21,067 nt of DNA from Gemmatimonadales bacterium (GTDB lineage Bacteria; Gemmatimonadota; Gemmatimonadetes; Gemmatimonadales; GWC2-71-9). The stretch spans positions 1-21,067 of the forward strand of contig JACCSZ010000014.1 in NCBI GenBank assembly GCA_013812695.1, read 5' to 3'. How positions within the stretch are numbered: the stretch's first letter is position 1; each line of letters begins with the position of its first letter. A program made the position numbers and the translations under genes. Under the pieces are notes generated by a model, which worked only from the letters and a program-made list of their open reading frames with translations, was not told the DNA's origin and made no database searches. Below are positions 7,012-14,829 of the stretch, in pieces.

Positions 7012-7971
7012 ATGGCGCCGCCTTCGCGAGTGGGGCGGCCCCTCGTGGCCGTCGTCATCGTCAACTGGAACGGCTGGCATCTGCTCGATGCCTGCCTGGC
7101 TTCCGTCCGCGAGCAGCACCCCAGCCCCGACCGGGTGATCGTGGTGGACAACGGGTCGACCGATGGCTCCCTGGCCGAGCTCGAAGCCAGATGGCCGGAC
7201 GTCGTGGCGCTGGATGCCGGATCGAACCTGGGATTCTCGGGGGGCAACAATCTGGGGATCCGCGACGCGCTGGCGGCGGGCGCGGATCAGGTGCTTCTGT
7301 TGAACAACGACGCTCAGCTCCTGCCGGGGGCTTTGGGCGAGCTGCTCGCCGCGCTGACGGAGGCAGGACCGGCGGTCTGGGCAGCGGCGCCCAAGATTCT
7401 CTATCGAGCCACCCCGGACGTCATCTGGTCGGCGGGCGGGCGGTTCGACTGGTGGCGAGGACTCTCCATCGATCGCGGCGCCGATGAGCTCGATCAGGGG
7501 CAATACGATCAGCCCGAGCTGATGGAATTCGCCAACGCGTGTTGCCTGCTCGTTCGAGCACGGATCTTCCGGGAGCTGGGTTTCCTCGACGAAGGGTACT
7601 TCATGTACTTCGAGGACTCCGAGCTCGCTGCGCGCGCCGAGCGGACCGGCGCCCGGATCGCTTACCAGCCGGCCGCGCGCGTGCTGCATGACGTCCAGGC
7701 CAGCAGCGGGGGAGCGGACGGCGGACCGTCACCTGCGGCACTGTATTACTGGACCCGGAATCGTTGCCGCTTCATCCGCCGGAACGTCCGCGGGCCCGTG
7801 CGCCGCCTCGCCGCTCACACGTATGTGATCGGCAGCCGGGTGGTGCGGATGGTGCAAGCGGCCCGGGCCGGCCGCCCGCAGGATGCTCGCCTGGTCGGAC
7901 GGGCGCTCGTCGACGCTTACGTTCACGGGGCCACCGGCCCGCGATCCACCCCTCCGGTGCGGCTGCCCTGA
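7012..7971 (+). CDS. GT2 family glycosyltransferase
   Basis: This 319-residue cytoplasmic GT-A enzyme belongs to the GT2/WbbL rhamnosyltransferase-like group. Key blocks are VAVVIVNWNGWHLLDACLAS (12-31), VVDNGSTDGS (44-53), SNLGFSGGNNLGI (71-83), the metal motif LLNNDA (96-101), and YFMYFEDSELAARAE (196-210), whose ED pair supplies the catalytic base region. The C-terminal 80 residues are helical and basic, typical of membrane-surface association. The start is ATG 7012, five bases after the previous stop, with GAGG at 7005-7008; the frame is open further upstream but inside the GT8-like gene. It probably transfers a deoxyhexose or hexose to the lipid-linked oligosaccharide; the donor cannot be read from sequence. 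Confidence 0.9.
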   Translation: MAPPSRVGRPLVAVVIVNWNGWHLLDACLASVREQHPSPDRVIVVDNGSTDGSLAELEARWPDVVALDAGSNLGFSGGNNLGIRDALAAGADQVLLLNNDAQLLPGALGELLAALTEAGPAVWAAAPKILYRATPDVIWSAGGRFDWWRGLSIDRGADELDQGQYDQPELMEFANACCLLVRARIFRELGFLDEGYFMYFEDSELAARAERTGARIAYQPAARVLHDVQASSGGADGGPSPAALYYWTRNRCRFIRRNVRGPVRRLAAHTYVIGSRVVRMVQAARAGRPQDARLVGRALVDAYVHGATGPRSTPPVRLP

Positions 7972-8008
7972 AGCAGCTTGGCTGACGAACACCCTCGATG
8001 TTCAGCGC

Positions 8009-8036
8009 GGGGGCGCGCGGCAGGCCGGGCGCCCCC
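8009..8036 (+). other. GC-rich hairpin between GT2 and GT4 genes
   Basis: GGGGGCGC (8009-8016) and GCGCCCCC (8029-8036) form a perfect 8-base inverted repeat around a 12-base loop. It lies in the 90 bases between the GT2 stop and the proposed GTG start of the GT4 gene. No T-run follows, so a strong intrinsic terminator is unlikely; an RNA structure affecting translation or processing is possible. If the GT4 protein instead starts at TTG 7978, this would be coding sequence. Confidence 0.35.
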
Positions 8037-8061
8037 TCGAACGTTCTCCCGTGAGCTTCGC

Positions 8062-9201
8062 GTGCGCATCGGTATCGACGCAACCGCACTCCCGTTGCAG
8101 CGCACCGGCGTGGCCAACTACGTGTTTGGCCTGCTCGGCGGGCTGGCCGCCGTGGATCGCGAGCATGCCTACGTCGTCTTTGCCAAGCGGGCGCACATCG
8201 CCCAGCTCGGCATCGATCGCCCCAACTTCCAGTTCGTGCCGATCGATCTGCCATCCCGCGGGCTCCGGCTCGCATGGGAGCAGGTCGTCCTCCCCCGGCA
8301 CACCCGGACGCACCGGCTCGACGTGCTCCACTCCCCGCACTATACCATGCCGCTGCGCCGGGCGGCGCGCGCCGTGGTGACGTTCTGCGATATGACCTTC
8401 CTGCTCTACCCAGAGCTCCATCAGGCCGTGAAGCGGGCCTACTTCCCGGCGATGATGCGATGGAGCGCCCGCCACGCGGATCGGCTGATCACGATCTCGG
8501 AGAGTACGCGCGACGATCTCGCCCGCCTCTGGGGAGTCGACCCGGGCCGGATGACCGCGATACCACTCGCCGCGGGCGCCGAGTACCGGCCCGCGGCCCC
8601 GGAGGCAATCGCCGCGGCCTGCGCCCGCCACGGTCTCCGCCCTGGCGGGTACGTGCTGTACGTGGGCGTGCTGGAGCCGCGGAAGAACGTGGACGCCCTG
8701 GTGGCGGCCTTCGGCCTGGCGGCCGAACGGTTGCAAGGGCTCGATCTGGTCATCGCGGGCAAGCGCGGCTGGATGTACGACCGGATCTTCGCGCAGGTGG
8801 AGGCGCTCGGCCTGGCCCATCGGGTCCGCTTCACAGGCTACGTCGCGCAGGAAGATCTCCCGGGACTGTACGGCGGAGCCCGCCTGCTGGTCTATCCCTC
8901 TCGGTATGAGGGCTTCGGATTGCCGGTGCTCGAGGCGATGGCCTGCGGCGTGCCGGTCGTGACCACCAACGTCAGCTCCATGCCGGAAGTCGCCGGCGAC
9001 GCGGCGCTGCTCGTGGACCCGGACGATGTTCCTGGCCTGGCCGCGGCCATCGTCCGTCTCGTCGATGATCCCGCGCTCGCCCGGGAGCTCGCGCGCCGAG
9101 GTCGTGAGCGGGCCGCGGGCTTCAGCTGGGAGCGGTGTGCCGAGGAGACTCGCCGGGTATACGAGCAGGTGGGTTCGAGCAGGCAGGGAACGGGGTCGTG
9201 A
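8062..9201 (+). CDS. GT4 family glycosyltransferase
   Basis: This 379-residue GT-B enzyme belongs to family GT4. The N-terminal domain opens with RIGIDATALPLQRTGVANYV, where the glycine-rich loop meets the acceptor, and DVLHSPHYTMPL follows. The donor domain starts near YVLYVGVLEPRKNVDALVAA and includes FTGYVAQEDLPGLYGGA. The EX7E motif is in YEGFGLPVLEA with Glu283 and Glu291, as in retaining GT4 enzymes using nucleotide sugars. I placed the start at GTG 8062, directly before the conserved first strand. An in-frame TTG at 7978 would add 28 Arg/Ala-rich residues without family support. It acts on the cytoplasmic face in repeat-unit assembly. Its stop overlaps the GTG of the next gene. Confidence 0.9.
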   Translation: MRIGIDATALPLQRTGVANYVFGLLGGLAAVDREHAYVVFAKRAHIAQLGIDRPNFQFVPIDLPSRGLRLAWEQVVLPRHTRTHRLDVLHSPHYTMPLRRAARAVVTFCDMTFLLYPELHQAVKRAYFPAMMRWSARHADRLITISESTRDDLARLWGVDPGRMTAIPLAAGAEYRPAAPEAIAAACARHGLRPGGYVLYVGVLEPRKNVDALVAAFGLAAERLQGLDLVIAGKRGWMYDRIFAQVEALGLAHRVRFTGYVAQEDLPGLYGGARLLVYPSRYEGFGLPVLEAMACGVPVVTTNVSSMPEVAGDAALLVDPDDVPGLAAAIVRLVDDPALARELARRGRERAAGFSWERCAEETRRVYEQVGSSRQGTGS

Positions 9202-10523
9202 CACTCACGGCCCCGGCGGCGCGGCCCGGTTGGTCGGATGCGGACCGCTTGCCGGTCCTCGCTTTGTTCCTGCCCGCCTGTTTCATCATCGAAGTCATCC
9301 TCGGCGGTCCCTTCGGCGTGTACCGGGGCGTCTCCGTCCGGCTCTGGCTGTTCGGCGGATCGTGCGCGGTCCTTGCCTTCGCCCTGCTCGTTCGGGGCCG
9401 CGTGGTGCGCGCGCACCTCGTCCCGATCGTCAGCGTCATCGGATTCGTCGCCGTGAACGGCCTCTGGGTCGCCGTCGTCCCGGTCCTGGCCAGAACGAAC
9501 ATGCACTGGTCGCTCCGCGAGCCCCACGCGTTCGGCGTGCTCCTTCTGGTCGTGTTGATCCTCGCCCTCCTCCGACCCGGTCAGCTCGCCGCCACGGTGT
9601 CGCGGTTGCAACGCCTGGTCGTGGTGACGTCGCTGGTGCTCGCGGCCTTTCAGGTCGGGCTCTGGGTATTTGGCACATTGCTCGGCGAACTCAAGTGGGT
9701 GGTCCCGTTCGCGCTGGGTGTCCTGTTTCCCGGGTCCAGCGACCAACTCTACGTCGGCACGATGCCCGACGGCTTTTTCAGGGTGTTCTGGATCTCCACG
9801 CTCTGGTGCATCCTCGGCTTCTTCTGGATCCCCATCGCCCTCCCGAGCACGCGGTTTCTCTGGGTGTTCCGGGGGCTGCTTGTCCTGGACCTGGTCGTGG
9901 CCTACTCCCGGGGCATCTGGGTCGGACTGGTGGTTGGGCTGATGATCGCCTTCGGCGTGAGGTTGACGGGCCACGATGTGGGGCGGAGGCTGACCCGCTT
10001 CGCCATGACCACCGCGATCGCCGCGGCGGCCCTGCTCGGGGTCCTGGCGGCCACCGGCTCCCTCGAGCGAGGGGTGGCGCGCTTCGCCTCGACCACATCG
10101 CGCGAGGACGCGAGCATCGGGGCTCGCGTCGAGCAGGCTCCCTACCTGCTTCGACTCTGGTACGAGCACCCGGTCATCGGGAACGGATATGGGGCGTACT
10201 CGACCGTCCACGTTCGGTCGCCGGAGTCGCCGTACAGCTACGAGCACATGCCCTACGCCCTGCTCGCGAAGCTCGGCCTCGTCGGCTTGCTGGTGAGTGG
10301 CGCCTTCCTGGTGGGCTGGGCACTGACCGCATGGCAGGTCCGCCGGCGCTATCCGGCGGAGACCGCCTCCTTCCTTGGCAGTAGCGCTGCCTTGCTCGTC
10401 GCGGAGATGACCAACCCGATGGTACTCAACTTCGTCAGCATGACCATTCTTGCGTGCCTGCTGCTCCAGTGGGCCAACCTGATATCGATGCCCGCGCCCG
10501 GCCGGACCCCCGGTCAGGCGTGA
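9198..10523 (+). CDS. O-antigen polymerase/ligase-type membrane protein (Wzy/WaaL superfamily)
   Basis: This 441-residue protein has about ten to twelve membrane segments and starts at GTG 9198 (GTGA overlap with the GT4 stop). The Wzy_C-type signature is present: VVAYSRGIWVGLVVGL (233-248), then a large periplasmic loop (about 285-352) with EHPVIGNGYGAYS (323-335) and YEHMPYALLAKLGLVGLL (348-365), where a His in this loop is typically essential. It would polymerise flipped repeat units in the periplasm or ligate glycan to an acceptor. It is the only member of this superfamily in the window, and polymerase is the likelier role because a Wzz-type gene follows. Sequence alone does not separate polymerase from ligase. 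Confidence 0.85.
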   Translation: MTLTAPAARPGWSDADRLPVLALFLPACFIIEVILGGPFGVYRGVSVRLWLFGGSCAVLAFALLVRGRVVRAHLVPIVSVIGFVAVNGLWVAVVPVLARTNMHWSLREPHAFGVLLLVVLILALLRPGQLAATVSRLQRLVVVTSLVLAAFQVGLWVFGTLLGELKWVVPFALGVLFPGSSDQLYVGTMPDGFFRVFWISTLWCILGFFWIPIALPSTRFLWVFRGLLVLDLVVAYSRGIWVGLVVGLMIAFGVRLTGHDVGRRLTRFAMTTAIAAAALLGVLAATGSLERGVARFASTTSREDASIGARVEQAPYLLRLWYEHPVIGNGYGAYSTVHVRSPESPYSYEHMPYALLAKLGLVGLLVSGAFLVGWALTAWQVRRRYPAETASFLGSSAALLVAEMTNPMVLNFVSMTILACLLLQWANLISMPAPGRTPGQA

Positions 10524-10524
10524 G

Positions 10525-10542
10525 GTGGCCGGAATGGGCCAC
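10525..10542 (+). terminator. weak hairpin after the Wzy-like gene, possible attenuator
   Basis: GTGGCC (10525-10530) and GGCCAC (10537-10542) form a 6-base stem with a 6-base loop, two bases after the stop. A short AT-rich stretch, GATTATCTT, follows at 10543-10551. The stem is short and the T-run broken, so at most partial termination is expected. Confidence 0.3.
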
Positions 10543-10583
10543 GATTATCTTGCAGGATCCCGACCTCGGAGGACCTTGACAGG

Positions 10584-11672
10584 ATGAGCCCACCTCAGAG
10601 GACAGCGTCCGCCGCCTCTACCCAGCCCGGAGACGACCTCACGGTCTCGGGGCTCCTCGAATTCCTGCTGCGCCATCGGAGGCTGGTCCTGGGTACGGGG
10701 CTGCTCGCGTTCCTGTTGGTGGGCGGGGTCGCGCTCACCCGCTCCCGGACCTATACCTCGACGGCCAGGTTCATGCCCCAGAGCTCCGAGGGTACGCTCT
10801 CGCAACTCTCCGGCCTCGCCGCGACGTTCGGTGTGTCGGTTCCCGCAACCGATCAAGGCTCGTCTCCGAACTTCTATGCCGAACTGCTCAAGTCCCGGGA
10901 CGTGCTTCGCCGGACGGTGGAGAGCCGCTACTCGTTCGCGGCGCGCGGAGACTCGATGCGCGGAACGCTGATCGAACTCTTCGAGATTGCCCGGGACAGC
11001 CCTCCGGCGCGCCGGGACGCCGCGGCAAAGGCGCTGCTCAAGAGCATCGAAGTCGGCATCGGCCGCGAAACCGGCACCATCAATCTCGAAGTCAGCACCG
11101 CCTGGGCCGAGCTGTCCCAGCAGGTCGCGGGCCGGATGATCCAGCTCGTCAGCGACTTCAACCTGCACCGACTGCAGACGAAGGCCGGTGCCGAGCGGCG
11201 CTTCGTCGAGGCACGGGTCGACGAGGCGCAGGACACCCTCCGCGCGGCCGAAGCGCGCCTCGAAGGCTTCCTGCAGCGGAACCGCGCTTACCAGAACTCC
11301 CCCCAACTGCTGTTCGAGCACGCCCGCCTCGAGCGCCAGGTCGCCATGCGGCAGCAGGTGTACACGGCGCTCGCGCAATCGTACGAGGGCGCGCGGATCG
11401 ACGAGGTCCGGAATACCCCGGTGATCACGATCATGGAGCCGCCAGACCTTCCGGCCAAGCCCGACGCGCGGCTGGCTCTGGTCAAGGGCATCTTCGCGGG
11501 GCTCGTCGGGCTGGCGCTCGGTGCGTTCCTCGCCGCCCTGCGGCAGGCGTTCGGTGGATCGCTCCGTGGGCTCAGGCGGAGACCACGCGTTGAGGAGCCC
11601 GGCTCGGCGGGCGGAGATGAGCCAGGCCGCCGGCCGCTGGTCTCCACCGCGGCAGCGCCGGACGGGGGGTGA
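10584..11672 (+). CDS. wzz: Wzz-type polysaccharide chain-length regulator
   Basis: This 362-residue inner-membrane protein has the Wzz/PCP layout. A short cytoplasmic N-terminus is followed by a first membrane helix (about 34-51), a periplasmic domain, a helical coiled-coil region (about 200-265), the Pro-rich PPDLPAKP motif (286-293) just before the second membrane helix (about 298-318), and a basic cytoplasmic tail. No Walker kinase domain is attached, so it is PCP-1-like rather than a Wzc-type co-polymerase. It would set modal chain length with the Wzy-like protein just upstream. The start ATG 10584 has GGAGGA at 10568-10573. The tail from about 320 is long for a PCP-1 protein. The gene may be uncoupled from wzy by the 60-base gap and small hairpin. 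Confidence 0.86.
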   Translation: MSPPQRTASAASTQPGDDLTVSGLLEFLLRHRRLVLGTGLLAFLLVGGVALTRSRTYTSTARFMPQSSEGTLSQLSGLAATFGVSVPATDQGSSPNFYAELLKSRDVLRRTVESRYSFAARGDSMRGTLIELFEIARDSPPARRDAAAKALLKSIEVGIGRETGTINLEVSTAWAELSQQVAGRMIQLVSDFNLHRLQTKAGAERRFVEARVDEAQDTLRAAEARLEGFLQRNRAYQNSPQLLFEHARLERQVAMRQQVYTALAQSYEGARIDEVRNTPVITIMEPPDLPAKPDARLALVKGIFAGLVGLALGAFLAALRQAFGGSLRGLRRRPRVEEPGSAGGDEPGRRPLVSTAAAPDGG

Positions 11673-12520
11673 GCGGCCTGGCCGCGACGGCACATGCACC
11701 CGAGCTGTCGATCTCGATCGTCGCATACCAGCCCAATCTCGATCTCCTGCGGGAAACTTTGCGCTCACTCCGCGATGCGCTCGAGGTCGCCCGCACCGCA
11801 GGCTCGATCTCGGCTGCCGCGCTCACGGTGGTGGACAATGACAGCTCGGACGCCGCGGAGGTCGAAGCGCTGCTGCCGCCCTGGCACGAGGGCACGGCGT
11901 GGCTCCACGCCCAGCTCATTCGCGGTCACGGCAACGTCGGGTACGGCCGCGGCCACGACCTCGCCATCGAGCGGGCGGCCGGGACGTACCACTTGGTGCT
12001 CAATCCCGACGTCGTCCTCGACTCCTCGGCCATTCTCGAAGCGGTGCGCTACCTCGAGGCGCACCCCGCTATCGGATTGCTCACGCCCCACGTGGCCAAC
12101 GCAACCGGCGGGCGGGAATGGCTCTGTAAGCGCTACCCGAGCGTGCTGGTGCTCGCGCTGCGCGGCTTCGCGCCGGCTGGCATGCGGCGTCCCTTCCGCC
12201 GGCTCCTGGACCGCTACGAGATGCGGGATCTCCCGGAGGACGAGATCGCCACCGGCATTCCCATCGCGACCGGGTGCTTCATGTTCGCGCGGCGAGCCCC
12301 GCTCCAAGCCATCGGCGGGTTCTCGCCCGACTACTTTCTCTACTTCGAGGACTTCGACCTGAGCCTCCGACTCCGGCGGCTGACCGAGATCGCGTACGTG
12401 CCCCAAGTGCGGATCGTGCATCGAGGGGGGTACGCCACGAGGAAGGGCTGGGCCCACCGCCGGCTGTTTCTGCAGTCCGCGGTCACGTTCTTCCGCCGCC
12501 ACGGCTGGAGACTCTGGTGA
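11669..12520 (+). CDS. GT2 family glycosyltransferase (WbbL-like)
   Basis: This 283-residue GT-A enzyme starts at GTG 11669, overlapping the wzz stop. SISIVAYQPN (14-23) is the first strand, TVVDNDSSD (53-61) the nucleotide site, GHGNVGYGRGHDLAI (86-100) the loop before the metal site, and LNPDVVLD (111-118) carries the metal-binding Asp. YFLYFEDFDLSLRL (222-235) is the catalytic-base block and IVHRGGYATRKG (249-260) the late His motif. This arrangement is that of WbbL-type rhamnosyltransferases, which often add rhamnose to Und-PP-GlcNAc; here it sits directly before the initiation genes, so it may add the second sugar of the repeat. The donor assignment is inference from subgroup and from rfbB at the left edge. 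Confidence 0.89.
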   Translation: MSGLAATAHAPELSISIVAYQPNLDLLRETLRSLRDALEVARTAGSISAAALTVVDNDSSDAAEVEALLPPWHEGTAWLHAQLIRGHGNVGYGRGHDLAIERAAGTYHLVLNPDVVLDSSAILEAVRYLEAHPAIGLLTPHVANATGGREWLCKRYPSVLVLALRGFAPAGMRRPFRRLLDRYEMRDLPEDEIATGIPIATGCFMFARRAPLQAIGGFSPDYFLYFEDFDLSLRLRRLTEIAYVPQVRIVHRGGYATRKGWAHRRLFLQSAVTFFRRHGWRLW

Positions 12521-13527
12521 GTCGGGCGCTGCCCCGGAGCGTCCTCGTCACCGGGGCCACCGGGTTCCTCGGGACGCATGTGTGCCGCGCCTTCGCAGAT
12601 CGTGGGATTCCGGTGCGCGCGTTGATACGGCGGCCGGGCTCGCCCGTACCTGTCGGGACCGAACCGTGGCCGGTGCGCGGCCTCGACGACGCCCCGGCGC
12701 TCGCGCGGGCGCTCGCCGGCATCGAGGCCGTGGTGCACCTGGCGGCGCACGTGCACCAGCGGTCGATTCCGGCGGACGGCAGCCCCCCGGCGGCGGCGTT
12801 CCGGTCCGTGAATGTGGACGGTACCCGCGCCCTGCTCGACGCCACGATCGCGGCCGGCGTTCGCGATTTCGTGTTCGCCAGCTCCGTCAAGGTGGTGGGC
12901 GAGGACAGCGGCGCGCCGTGGACCGAGGACACGCCGCCCGCGCCGGCCGACGCCTACGGAGCGACGAAGCTCGAGGCGGAGCGGCTGGTGCGCGAGCGGG
13001 CCGCCGCCCACCGCCTGCACGCGCCCGTGCTCCGATTGCCGCTGGTGTACGGTCCGGGCATGAAGGCGAACGCGCTGCGCCTGTTCGATGCGGTCGCCCG
13101 CGGCATGCCGCTCCCGCTCGGCGCCGTGCGCAACCGACGGAGCTTTCTGTTCACGGGCAACCTGGTCGCCGCACTCCTTGCGGTGCTGGAGAGCGAGGGT
13201 GGAAGTGACACCTTTTTCGTCAGCGACGGAGCGGATCTGTCCACACCGGACCTGCTGCGCGAGATCGGCCGAGCGCTTGGACGTCCGGCGCGCCTCGTTC
13301 CCCTACCGGTGGGAGCGCTCCGGGCCGCCGGGCGGCTGGGGGACGCAATGGCCCGAGTAGTACGAACCCCGCTCACCACCGCGGCCATCGACCGGCTGAT
13401 CGGTTCGCTCGCGGTGGATTCCTCCAGGCTGACGCGGGTGACCGGCTACCGGCCCCCGCACACGGTCCGGGACGGCCTGCGGCTCACCGCGGAGTGGTAC
13501 CTCAGCCGCGAGAAAGGATCGGGGTGA
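12517..13527 (+). CDS. extended SDR sugar-nucleotide reductase/epimerase (WbpV/GalE-like)
   Basis: This 336-residue cytoplasmic enzyme starts at GTG 12517 (GTGA overlap). The NAD(P) site is VTGATGFLG (11-19), VVHLAAHVHQ (72-81) is the cofactor-proximal strand, FASSVKVVGE (120-129) carries the catalytic Ser, and Tyr147-x3-Lys151 in YGATK completes the triad. It lies directly before a WecA/WbpL-type transferase and one gene from a WbpM-type dehydratase, as wbpV-wbpL-wbpM do in Pseudomonas O-antigen clusters. That order suggests C4 reduction of UDP-4-keto-6-deoxy-GlcNAc to UDP-QuiNAc or UDP-FucNAc. A C4-epimerase acting on UDP-GlcNAc or UDP-Glc cannot be excluded from motifs alone. Confidence 0.86.
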   Translation: MSRALPRSVLVTGATGFLGTHVCRAFADRGIPVRALIRRPGSPVPVGTEPWPVRGLDDAPALARALAGIEAVVHLAAHVHQRSIPADGSPPAAAFRSVNVDGTRALLDATIAAGVRDFVFASSVKVVGEDSGAPWTEDTPPAPADAYGATKLEAERLVRERAAAHRLHAPVLRLPLVYGPGMKANALRLFDAVARGMPLPLGAVRNRRSFLFTGNLVAALLAVLESEGGSDTFFVSDGADLSTPDLLREIGRALGRPARLVPLPVGALRAAGRLGDAMARVVRTPLTTAAIDRLIGSLAVDSSRLTRVTGYRPPHTVRDGLRLTAEWYLSREKGSG

Positions 13528-14657
13528 TCGACGGATTTGGCCGTCTCGCCTTGGCCGTGGCCCTCCCCGCGTTTCTCGCGACCGCCGCCCTGTGCGCGCT
13601 CGTCCGGCGCTACGCGCTCACCCGCTCGCTGCTGGATGTTCCGAACGAGCGCAGCTCGCATTCCGTCCCGACGCCCACGGGCGGAGGGATCGCGATTACG
13701 CTGGTGGTCGTGGCCGGCATCGCCGTGCTGGCGTCGACGGGGGTGGTGGATGACCGGACGGCCATCGCCCTCGTCGGCGGGGGAGCGCTGGTGGCCGCGG
13801 TGGGCTGGCTGGACGACCGTCGCGGGCTCTCGGCAAGTGCCCGGCTGCTGGTGCACACGGCGGCGGCCGCCTGGATGGTCGGCTGGCTCCGCGGCCTTCC
13901 CGAGCTGAGCGTCGGGGCAGGCGCGGTCCACATGGGAATCGCCGGAGCGCTGCTCGCGGTGCTCGGGGCGGTGTGGTCCACCAACCTGTACAACTTCATG
14001 GATGGTATCGACGGGCTGGCCGCGGCGGAGGGGGTCGTCGTCGGACTCGCAGGGGCGCTGCTGCTCGCGCCGCGCGAACCCGCGCTCGCCGCCGTTGCCC
14101 TCCTCCTGAGCGCGGCCAGCGCCGGATTTCTGGTCTGGAACTGGCGGCCGGCCCGCCTGTTCATGGGCGACGTCGGATCCGGGTTTCTCGGGTTGGCCTT
14201 CGCGGGACTGGCCGTTGCTTCCGAGAACGCGCACGCGCTGCCGGCGCTGCTCTGGCTGCTCCTGCTCGGCCCATTCTTCGTGGACGCGACCGTCACGCTG
14301 CTCCGCCGGATCGCGCGCGGCGAGCGCTGGGTGGCCGCCCACCGCGCCCACGCCTACCAGCGCGCCGTGCAGGCCGGGTGGTCACACCGGCGAGTCACGA
14401 GCGTGATGATCGGGCTCAGCGCCGCGCTCGGTCTGGTCGCGCTCGTCGTGAGCCGGGACCCGGAGCTGCTCGGCCCGGCGCTCGCGACCGGGGCGGCAGC
14501 ACTGGGCGCCCTCTACCTGGTGGTCGAGCGGTGGAACCCGATGCAGCCCATGGGAGACGCGGCCGAGCGTTCGTCGCAACGCCCATCCGCGGAGCGAGCG
14601 CCCGTTCAGCAGAGGCCGGGGAGCGTGTCGGCAGAGCGCAGTCATCATCAGGGCTGA
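13524..14657 (+). CDS. undecaprenyl-phosphate sugar-1-phosphate transferase (WecA/WbpL family)
   Basis: This 377-residue polytopic membrane enzyme belongs to the MraY/WecA polyprenyl-phosphate transferase family. It starts at GTG 13524, overlapping the SDR stop, with AAAGGA upstream. Signature blocks are DVPNERSSHSVPTPTGGG (38-55), the acidic WLDDRRG (95-101), NFMDGIDGLA (157-166) and FMGDVGSGFLG (213-223), and the cytoplasmic AAHRAHAYQRAV (271-282), the His-rich loop seen in WbpL-like proteins. About ten to eleven membrane helices are expected. It loads the first sugar phosphate, probably QuiNAc or FucNAc, on undecaprenyl phosphate and so starts repeat-unit synthesis. The last 40 residues are a hydrophilic Ser/Arg/Gln-rich tail of unknown role. 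The 172 bases after it hold the promoter of the next gene. Confidence 0.92.
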   Translation: MIDGFGRLALAVALPAFLATAALCALVRRYALTRSLLDVPNERSSHSVPTPTGGGIAITLVVVAGIAVLASTGVVDDRTAIALVGGGALVAAVGWLDDRRGLSASARLLVHTAAAAWMVGWLRGLPELSVGAGAVHMGIAGALLAVLGAVWSTNLYNFMDGIDGLAAAEGVVVGLAGALLLAPREPALAAVALLLSAASAGFLVWNWRPARLFMGDVGSGFLGLAFAGLAVASENAHALPALLWLLLLGPFFVDATVTLLRRIARGERWVAAHRAHAYQRAVQAGWSHRRVTSVMIGLSAALGLVALVVSRDPELLGPALATGAAALGALYLVVERWNPMQPMGDAAERSSQRPSAERAPVQQRPGSVSAERSHHQG

Positions 14658-14792
14658 GCACTCTCGCGTCAGTCTGACACGTCGGTCTCGTCGGGAACTC
14701 GCGAGGCGGGGGTGCCGCAGGTGGCGCAAGGCTTGCTCATCCGACGGTGCTGCTTCGCGTCGCTGTCGCATAAGCTTTGGTTTGCCATTGCC

Positions 14793-14821
14793 TTGACTCT
14801 GACCCCCTGCTCGGAGATACT
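14793..14821 (+). promoter_or_regulatory. sigma70-like promoter of the 4,6-dehydratase gene
   Basis: TTGACT (14793-14798) matches the -35 consensus at five of six positions, and GATACT (14816-14821) matches the -10 consensus at four of six, with exactly 17 bases between. Transcription would begin near 14828, only a few bases before the ATG at 14830, implying a leaderless or nearly leaderless mRNA. The rest of the 14658-14792 gap shows no clear gene or terminator. Confidence 0.55.
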
Positions 14822-14829
14822 GTACCGGA

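Noticed and set aside
8892..10247. 451-codon minus-strand open frame over the GT4 and Wzy-like genes
   Set aside because: Highly charged product without membrane segments or motifs; a shadow of the membrane protein.
14669..14788. Possible 39-residue minus-strand protein with a CATCG zinc-knuckle-like string
   Set aside because: Only one Cys-x2-Cys pair, no good Shine-Dalgarno, no promoter, and it lies in the region just before the dehydratase promoter. Small conserved proteins cannot be ruled out without homologues.
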